This document shows positions 16,257-21,512 of a stretch of DNA of 21,512 nt, piece by piece; position 1 is the first letter of the stretch, and the number at the start of each line of letters is the position of its first letter. Under the pieces are notes generated by a model. The model was given only the letters and a program-made list of their open reading frames with translations, did not search any database and had not been told where the DNA came from. Both the position numbers and the translations under genes were made by a program. The stretch comes from Firmicutes bacterium CAG:646 (GTDB lineage: Bacteria; Bacillota; Clostridia; Lachnospirales; Lachnospiraceae). The DNA lies in the NCBI GenBank assembly GCA_000432335.1, contig HF995401.1, positions 11,042-32,553 on the forward strand, given 5' to 3'.

Positions 16257-16442
16257 ATGGCAAAGTGTGCGATCTGTGAAAAAGGTGCTCATTTCGGAAA
16301 CAACGTGAGCCATTCCCATAGAAGATCTAACAAAATGTGGAAATCCAATGTAAAATCTGTAAAGGTTAAGGTTGACGGTGGAGCAAAGAAGATGTATGTA
16401 TGTACTTCTTGCCTGAGATCCGGTAAAGTTGAAAGAGCATAA
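16257..16442 (+). CDS. rpmB: 50S ribosomal protein L28
   Basis: This 61-residue large-subunit ribosomal protein has the L28 core HFGNNVSHSHRRSNKMWKSN (12-31). It is the zinc-binding (C+) form, with CAIC at 4-7 and CTSC at 49-52. AAGGAGGTG ends six bases before the ATG. It has its own promoter and terminator and is divergent from yloU, which is the arrangement known in Bacillus. Confidence 0.98.
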   Translation: MAKCAICEKGAHFGNNVSHSHRRSNKMWKSNVKSVKVKVDGGAKKMYVCTSCLRSGKVERA

Positions 16443-16473
16443 TATTTGCATTCCTTAACGTTGATGATTTCAT

Positions 16474-16506
16474 AAAAAACTGCCGCTTTGATGCGGCAGT
16501 TTTTTT
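16474..16506 (+). terminator. rpmB terminator, bidirectional
   Basis: AAAAAACTGCCGC (16474-16486) pairs with GCGGCAGTTTTTT around TTTGAT. The GC stem with T-runs on both strands can also stop transcription coming from the integrase side. Confidence 0.93.
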
Positions 16507-16630
16507 ATTCCGATACCCTTTGTTGCCTGATCTCTAGCAGATCATCAATCGCAAGTTCCGGCGCCATAGTATAAAACCTAAACACTCTTTTTTCACAATC
16601 AGCGTAAGCATTTCCATTACACTTTAATTT
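16505..16630 (-). other. Open in-frame extension after the integrase amber stop
   Basis: Directly after the TAG of the integrase (16631-16633) the same frame stays open for 41 codons and closes with a TAA inside the rpmB terminator. It reads like protein (segment MAPELAIDDLLEIRQQ), but the integrase family normally ends where the TAG is. I see no ribosome binding site before its internal ATG. It may be a gene remnant at the island boundary or chance. Confidence 0.25.
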
Positions 16631-17557
16631 CTATAACCCAGATAATGTTCTCATCACCAAATCTACATCTTTATTCTCAAGTTCCTGTATAATATGGAGA
16701 TACGTTTTTTGTGTAGTTGTCATACTGGCATGTCCCAATCTCCGAGCCACACTGGCAATCGATACTCCTGCAAATAGTAACAAAGAAGCATGCGTATGCC
16801 GTAATCCATGAATAGATATCTCTGATATCCCACATGATTTACAATGTCGGGTAAGTACATTATTCACAGTTGAGTTATATATTTTTTCTGTTCCCACAAA
16901 AATAGGTTGATCTGGCTGAAGATTTTTAATCAACTCAGAAAACTTCACTACTATCTGCCAGTCAATTTGTATCTTTCTTACGGAAGATTTATTTTTTGTA
17001 GGCAGAAAACCACCATTACCTTTGTAATCCCACGTCTTACTGATTGATAATGTTTGCCTTGCAAAATCAAAATCTTCTGGTGTAATCGCGAGCGCTTCTG
17101 AAAACCGAATCCCAGTCTTTGCCACCAACAAAATAAGCCAGTCCCAATTTGGAGTATCTTTAATATCAAGATCGGCAATTAATGTATGAAGTTCAAATTG
17201 ATTCAGATATTTTATCTTCTTTGTTCTTGGTGTTTTACCTTTGATAATTGCTTTTCGTGTTGGATCTCTCGCAAGCAGCCCCTCATCAACAGCATCAAGA
17301 ATTGCTCCTTTTAACTGATGATGAAAGTCTAAGGTTGTCTGACGCTCATGTTCTTTTGCATAATCATTCAAAAGCTGCTGATATACTGTTCTCGTCAATT
17401 CAGAAATTTTTACCGTTGGAATCAATTTTTCAACCCATTTTTGAGTCATCAAATACTTTGCCAGTGTAGCTTCTCTTATCGCACCTTTTTTATATACCTC
17501 TATCCACTGTGCATAATATTCATAAAATAATGCTGATTTATCCATATCATTAAGCAT
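16631..17557 (-). CDS. Tyrosine recombinase associated with hsdS rearrangement
   Basis: This 308-residue protein has an N-terminal SAM-like core-binding domain (about 5-95) and a C-terminal catalytic domain. The catalytic set is complete: R151 in TGIRFSEAL, H250 and R253 in HGLRH, H276 in LGHASM, and Y286 in KTYLH. The text closely resembles the recombinases found beside type I restriction loci in streptococci and lactobacilli (CreX/PsrA type), which invert or exchange hsdS halves. That resemblance is from memory. I chose the ATG at 17557 because GGAGGG lies five bases before it; the frame opens at a TTG (17596) without such a site. It follows hsdR by 43 bp on the same strand. Confidence 0.85.
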   Translation of the reverse strand: MLNDMDKSALFYEYYAQWIEVYKKGAIREATLAKYLMTQKWVEKLIPTVKISELTRTVYQQLLNDYAKEHERQTTLDFHHQLKGAILDAVDEGLLARDPTRKAIIKGKTPRTKKIKYLNQFELHTLIADLDIKDTPNWDWLILLVAKTGIRFSEALAITPEDFDFARQTLSISKTWDYKGNGGFLPTKNKSSVRKIQIDWQIVVKFSELIKNLQPDQPIFVGTEKIYNSTVNNVLTRHCKSCGISEISIHGLRHTHASLLLFAGVSIASVARRLGHASMTTTQKTYLHIIQELENKDVDLVMRTLSGL

Positions 17558-17600
17558 AAGTTCCCTCCATTTCCAGAAATACTTACGCTGATACAAACAG

Positions 17601-20582
17601 CTACGCTGTCAGTAATAATGGTTTTACTTCCTCATCTAAAACTCGTCTCAGTTCCTCCATCATTTTTTTATAAAATTTGAATTTTGGCAGAGCTCTTTCC
17701 TGTATATTTTTGTAACTGGTATAATCAACCGTCGCCTTTATAGCACTTTCATTAAGAATTTCTCCATTCTGATAATGCAGAGCCGCATGCATTACCTCAT
17801 CTTTAGATGCATACCAGGTAATGCAAAAATCAGAAACAATCCGATCAATACAATCCTGTTTCATATTATCAACTATATGAAGGATAGATTGCCCTCGATA
17901 TCTGGTATCATCATTCTCAATGTTTTCTATAAGATTTGACATAATGTTTGCTATCTTTGGATTATCTTTTCGCAAATCTTCAACATATTCTTTTATCTCA
18001 ACAAGTTTCTTCTGACGCTCTTCCGGTGTAATATCCTCCTCGCTGTCTGCTGGTGTAATAATATTCTGAATAAGACTAATAATATATTCATAATCTATTC
18101 TGGTATTACTATATGCCATCAATTCATATTCCTGATCAATGTCCTCGCCTTCTGTTCCAATCGTACCAGAATCTTCTCCTTTTTCTGCCCTTATTTCTTC
18201 TAATGCATTTTTATAATGTCCCGAATAATCGTAATACTCTTCTTCTGTAATGCCATATTCTTCTAACATACTTTCGTCATATTTTGTGAAAGATTTAAGT
18301 TGTGCAAATAAACCGTCAAATGTCTGAAAGATCTTAACAAAAATTTTCTTCTCTTTCAAAGACATTCCCGGAACTTCTGATGGTTTTTCAGCTGATATCC
18401 GAAGAGCTGCTAATGCTTTTCGAAATGCTGGTTCTATTTCATCCCATTCTGCCACAATTGCTTCTTTTGTACCACCCGCAGAATATAATTTTACCGCATT
18501 GTCAACAGACTCTTTGAAAAGTATCGGAGCTTGAAAAGTGACAATTTGTCCATATGTTTTGTTTTTATCAAAAATTCGATTGGTTCTCGAAAATGCCTGA
18601 ATCAAATCATGAGGGCCCATAGGCTGTCTGTCCATAAAAATTGTAGACATACAAGGAGCGTCAAATCCAGTCAGCAACCGATCTACAACAATCACCAGAT
18701 CCAACTGCTCATTTCTACTTTTATATTTGGGATCTTTTCTTGCAAGACGCTTATTTAAGTTTGCATTATATCCTTGTATCTGAGCTAAATCGAATTTTGT
18801 TTCAAACATCCGATTATAATCATCCAGCGATTTCTGCATTTTATCCTGATTAACTTTTGCCCCCTCCTCATTCTCTGTCACCGAATAGGTAATCGCAAAC
18901 TTCGGAAAATCTGGAAGTATCTGTTTTATTTTTTCATCGATCACAAGCTCTGTTTCTCCATTTTTTACACGCGTCAATAATTCATAATATTTCTGCGCTC
19001 TCTGAATGGAACTTGTAGTAAGCATCCCCTCATACGTTTGTCCCTTACCATTTTGAATCCCCAATTTATGAGAAGACTTATTCAAAATTACATCCAATAC
19101 TTTCAACATATGCGTTTCATTTTCATAAATACTGCTGTCTGTCTCATCTTGCATATCTTTGGGTCCATCATGTTCCACTTGAAATCCCAACACCGCTTTG
19201 TCATGTATTGCGTTCTGAATCGTATATCTATGTAAGTGTTTTCCATACAAATCTTCTGTAGTTCTTGGAAGATCCCCTTTCTGCGGATATGAGTTTTCTG
19301 CAAACCTGGGTGTACCTGTAAAACCATACCACAAAGATCTTCCAAAAAATCTTTCCAATTCTCTTTTTGTTCCTGGCGTAACTGCGCGATGACACTCATC
19401 CACCACAAACGCAATTCGCAGATTTTTGATTTTCTGATATTCCTGTGTATCTTCTTTCAATTTCTTACTAATCAAAATCTGTAATTTCTGAATCGTGGTA
19501 ACAATTACTCGACGATCATCTGATTTTAATTTCTTTTTCAAATCATTAACGTGATTTGTTTCATCCACATCTACCAGATCATTATTTGCATACGCCTGAA
19601 ATGCCATGGTAGTCTGCGTATCCAGATCCTTCCTGTCAATCAAAAAAATAGCTTTGTCAATTGCCGGAATATCCATCAAAAGATTTCTCGTCGCTTTATA
19701 AGACGTTAACGTTTTTCCCGATCCCGTTGTGTGCCATACATACCCAGATTCTCCTCGTTTTGAAGCTTCTCTAATCGCTTCTATCGCATGTATTTGATAC
19801 GGTCGAAGCAAAATTAATCGTTTGGCATCCTCATCCAATACCGTATATCTGGCAATCATTTCATGAGCTTTTGGAATGGACAACACACTTTTCGCAAAAT
19901 CAAGATAATCTGAAACAGGATTATTTTCCTCATCCAACCAGCCACTAACAAATTTAAAATTCAATTCTGTATCACTGGCAGCCGAAAAGTATTTCGTATC
20001 AACTCCATTACTTATAACAAACATTTGGATTGCAGAAAAAATCCCGGTGAATTTTCCTTCTCCAATATATTTTTTGATTTGCTCAAAACCTTCTTTATAT
20101 GAATGCTGCTTATTCTTTAACTCAATATGAATCATCGGAAGACCATTGATCATAAGCGTTACATCAAATCGCCGATCCCGAACAGAAATATTTGGTTCTT
20201 CATCCGAATTTATTGCACTATACTGATTGATAACTTCATAAACACTGCTCCCTCCTGCAATATGTTCATGATTCATCACCACTAAATGTAAACGCTGTGT
20301 ATCTCGCTGTACATGAACTTGAACCCTTCCATTTTCTCCAACCAACCACTCTCCTGCTTTGTAAAATGAGGAAAACTGTAACTGATTTTTAACTTGTTCA
20401 AATTCTGTTTCCGATAAACCTTCTCCATTTAAGCGTTCCTTATTATTTTGTTCCAAAATATACTTGAAATTTTTCCACAGATCCTCTTCCGTTTTCAAAT
20501 CTCCTCGATACGTCCATTGAGAATCTCCATAAACCAACTGATCAATCAGATTTTTCTCTATCATAGACTCTAATTCTGGCAT
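17601..20582 (-). CDS. hsdR: Type I restriction enzyme R subunit (HsdR)
   Basis: This 993-residue motor/nuclease subunit translocates DNA and cuts unmodified DNA away from the recognition site, acting with HsdM and HsdS. The N-terminal PD-(D/E)xK nuclease shows D140 and E154-L-K156. The superfamily 2 motor has Walker A TTGSGKT (285-291), DECH (395-398), FTGTPR (421-426), and the motif VI text QAFSRTNR. A helical C-terminal region joins it to the methylase core. The length is normal and the frame is intact. GGGGGAG lies upstream of the ATG. The base composition is visibly richer in A+T than the housekeeping genes to the left, in line with acquisition. hsdM is not in the window. Confidence 0.96.
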   Translation of the reverse strand: MPELESMIEKNLIDQLVYGDSQWTYRGDLKTEEDLWKNFKYILEQNNKERLNGEGLSETEFEQVKNQLQFSSFYKAGEWLVGENGRVQVHVQRDTQRLHLVVMNHEHIAGGSSVYEVINQYSAINSDEEPNISVRDRRFDVTLMINGLPMIHIELKNKQHSYKEGFEQIKKYIGEGKFTGIFSAIQMFVISNGVDTKYFSAASDTELNFKFVSGWLDEENNPVSDYLDFAKSVLSIPKAHEMIARYTVLDEDAKRLILLRPYQIHAIEAIREASKRGESGYVWHTTGSGKTLTSYKATRNLLMDIPAIDKAIFLIDRKDLDTQTTMAFQAYANNDLVDVDETNHVNDLKKKLKSDDRRVIVTTIQKLQILISKKLKEDTQEYQKIKNLRIAFVVDECHRAVTPGTKRELERFFGRSLWYGFTGTPRFAENSYPQKGDLPRTTEDLYGKHLHRYTIQNAIHDKAVLGFQVEHDGPKDMQDETDSSIYENETHMLKVLDVILNKSSHKLGIQNGKGQTYEGMLTTSSIQRAQKYYELLTRVKNGETELVIDEKIKQILPDFPKFAITYSVTENEEGAKVNQDKMQKSLDDYNRMFETKFDLAQIQGYNANLNKRLARKDPKYKSRNEQLDLVIVVDRLLTGFDAPCMSTIFMDRQPMGPHDLIQAFSRTNRIFDKNKTYGQIVTFQAPILFKESVDNAVKLYSAGGTKEAIVAEWDEIEPAFRKALAALRISAEKPSEVPGMSLKEKKIFVKIFQTFDGLFAQLKSFTKYDESMLEEYGITEEEYYDYSGHYKNALEEIRAEKGEDSGTIGTEGEDIDQEYELMAYSNTRIDYEYIISLIQNIITPADSEEDITPEERQKKLVEIKEYVEDLRKDNPKIANIMSNLIENIENDDTRYRGQSILHIVDNMKQDCIDRIVSDFCITWYASKDEVMHAALHYQNGEILNESAIKATVDYTSYKNIQERALPKFKFYKKMMEELRRVLDEEVKPLLLTA

Positions 20583-20640
20583 AACATCTCCCCCTTTTCA
20601 TTAGTTTTTTTGCCATCTTAAATACATATCGCAGTAAATT

Positions 20641-20664
20641 TTATCTCTTTATCTCTTTATCTCT
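20641..20664. repeat. Three tandem TTATCTCT octamers upstream of hsdR
   Basis: Three perfect copies of an 8-bp unit lie between the half hsdS and hsdR, about 60 bp before the hsdR ATG. The 170-bp gap otherwise shows only AT-rich sequence and one weak promoter candidate on the minus strand (TTTTAC-16-TATATT, near 20703-20730). Confidence 0.85.
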
Positions 20665-20753
20665 GAAAAAAAACATATTTTAATCGCTATCTTCCAATAT
20701 AACACTTGCATTTCTCAGTAAAACAGTTTAAAATATCCTTATTTTTCACACCT

Positions 20754-21281
20754 TTACTTTTCCATTTCTGTAGTAATATATTTTTCACACGATTTCAAGA
20801 GAATTTTCAGCCGTTTTTGTTTCCGCTGGTGAAGGGTGATGAGGTTGTCGAGATTGTTGAAATATATCCCGATTACCTGTTGCTCGTCATACTTTGGTGT
20901 AAGAACATCAATATCATTTATTGCTGCTTTCGACAAACTTGGAACACCAGTTGACTCATCTTTCTTTTTCCAATCAATTCTTTGAAAAAGATCAAAAGCA
21001 AAATTCAATGCTACATTTTCCCTTGGAATAGCGTAAAACAGCGTATCTACGGTCCAAAATGGAGCTTTGAGAATATATGGATTATCTATCGTACCTTTTC
21101 TACCAATACCAATAGCGTCTTCATCATAAGATAATGCTTCGCTTACACTAAGCATATATCCACCAGTTCCATAGACTGGAATAGTACCTTCTGATAAATG
21201 TTTATAATCTCTGCCACTACAAACATTGACAACATCCCCCAACTTACGCTGTTCCCAATCGTTTGCCCTTCTTTTTTGCAA
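20754..21281 (-). CDS. hsdS: Half-length HsdS specificity subunit, probably a silent cassette
   Basis: This 175-residue frame carries one target-recognition domain, where a normal HsdS of about 400 residues has two. It begins with the conserved entry WEQRKLGD (9-16), runs through a TRD with IPVYGTGGYM and IGIGRKGTIDNPYI, and ends with the conserved helix EQQVIGIYFNNLDNLITLHQRK-like segment (about 133-155, part of the coiled coil that sets TRD spacing). The frame opens with TTG directly after an in-frame TAA, with no ribosome binding site. The first ATG is residue 43, inside the TRD. This is what a promoterless, start-less donor cassette looks like; a decayed gene is the alternative. It lies 170 bp before hsdR. 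Confidence 0.8.
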   Translation of the reverse strand: MQKRRANDWEQRKLGDVVNVCSGRDYKHLSEGTIPVYGTGGYMLSVSEALSYDEDAIGIGRKGTIDNPYILKAPFWTVDTLFYAIPRENVALNFAFDLFQRIDWKKKDESTGVPSLSKAAINDIDVLTPKYDEQQVIGIYFNNLDNLITLHQRKQKRLKILLKSCEKYITTEMEK

Positions 21282-21323
21282 TTATAATCACTTACGATGA
21301 TATACAGTTATCTCCATTTTTTT

Positions 21324-21512
21324 CTATATTTCCGCTTGAATGATATGTCCAAAATTCATTTCATCCCTAAAAAGATCATATACATATGCTGAGCTTTCTA
21401 AATATAATCCTGTTTCTTTATCTTGCAATTTTTCGAATACTTCTGAATTATAAAATTTATTCATAGCTTCATCGTACTCTATGTTCTGATCTGTAGTAAG
21501 CATATCAACAAT
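21324..21512 (-). CDS. C-terminal 62 residues of an unidentified small protein (cut by window edge)
   Basis: The frame enters from the right edge and stops at a TAG (21324-21326). The visible part is acidic and helical, with text such as YDEAMNKFYNSEVFEKLQ and TGLYLESSAYVYDLF. It is not the end of HsdM as far as I can tell. It reminds me of small proteins found beside DUF3791/DUF3990 genes in Clostridia, but this is a weak impression. About 40 bp separate it from the half hsdS. Confidence 0.6.
   Translation of the reverse strand: MVDMLTTDQNIEYDEAMNKFYNSEVFEKLQDKETGLYLESSAYVYDLFRDEMNFGHIIQAEI

Noticed and set aside
16507..21512. CRISPR array, tRNA or flanking att direct repeats for the accessory block
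   Set aside because: No spaced repeats, no tRNA and no matching direct repeats were seen; the right end of the block is outside the window.

Overview
The window looks like the chromosome of a spore-forming, moderate-GC member of the Clostridia, most likely a Lachnospiraceae (Blautia/Dorea-like). This rests on the alpha/beta-type spore protein at 6668, a YlbJ-type sporulation membrane protein, a DUF6465-like protein, and two conserved Firmicute neighbourhoods: rsmD-coaD-ylbJ, and rpmB / yloU (Asp23) - fakA (DAK2) - recG. The species assignment is inference; no rRNA or tRNA is present.

Layout. (1) 1-1881: a stand-alone ABC half-exporter on the + strand. It is preceded by a strong SigA-type promoter, an 8-codon leader peptide with its own ribosome binding site, and mutually exclusive hairpins ending at the exporter's Shine-Dalgarno. 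This looks like a drug-sensing translational attenuator. (2) 1922-6530: pepD dipeptidase (-), ylbJ (+), and a tight minus-strand operon of an mgsA-like gene, rsmD, coaD and a coiled-coil protein. The mgsA-like protein has lost several catalytic residues. (3) 6589-7469: a spore protein gene with a SigG-type promoter, facing a gene for a Lys/Ala-tailed DUF6465 protein across a shared hairpin terminator. (4) 7471-15956: a minus-strand series yloU - fakA - recG - ABC ATPase - large FtsX-like permease with a very long extracytoplasmic coiled coil. (5) 16108-16506: rpmB with a clear promoter and terminator. (6) 16507-21512: a visibly more AT-rich accessory block on the minus strand. It holds a type I restriction-modification module: a start-less half-length hsdS, a full hsdR, and a tyrosine recombinase of the kind that shuffles hsdS genes. 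The end of another small gene lies at the right edge; hsdM and a complete hsdS are not in the window.

How the parts work together. The core genes cover translation (L28, RsmD), CoA synthesis (CoaD), fatty-acid activation (FakA with YloU), replication-fork repair (RecG) and sporulation (YlbJ, SASP). The two ends carry the adaptive functions: an inducible-looking exporter on the left and a probably phase-variable restriction system on the right.
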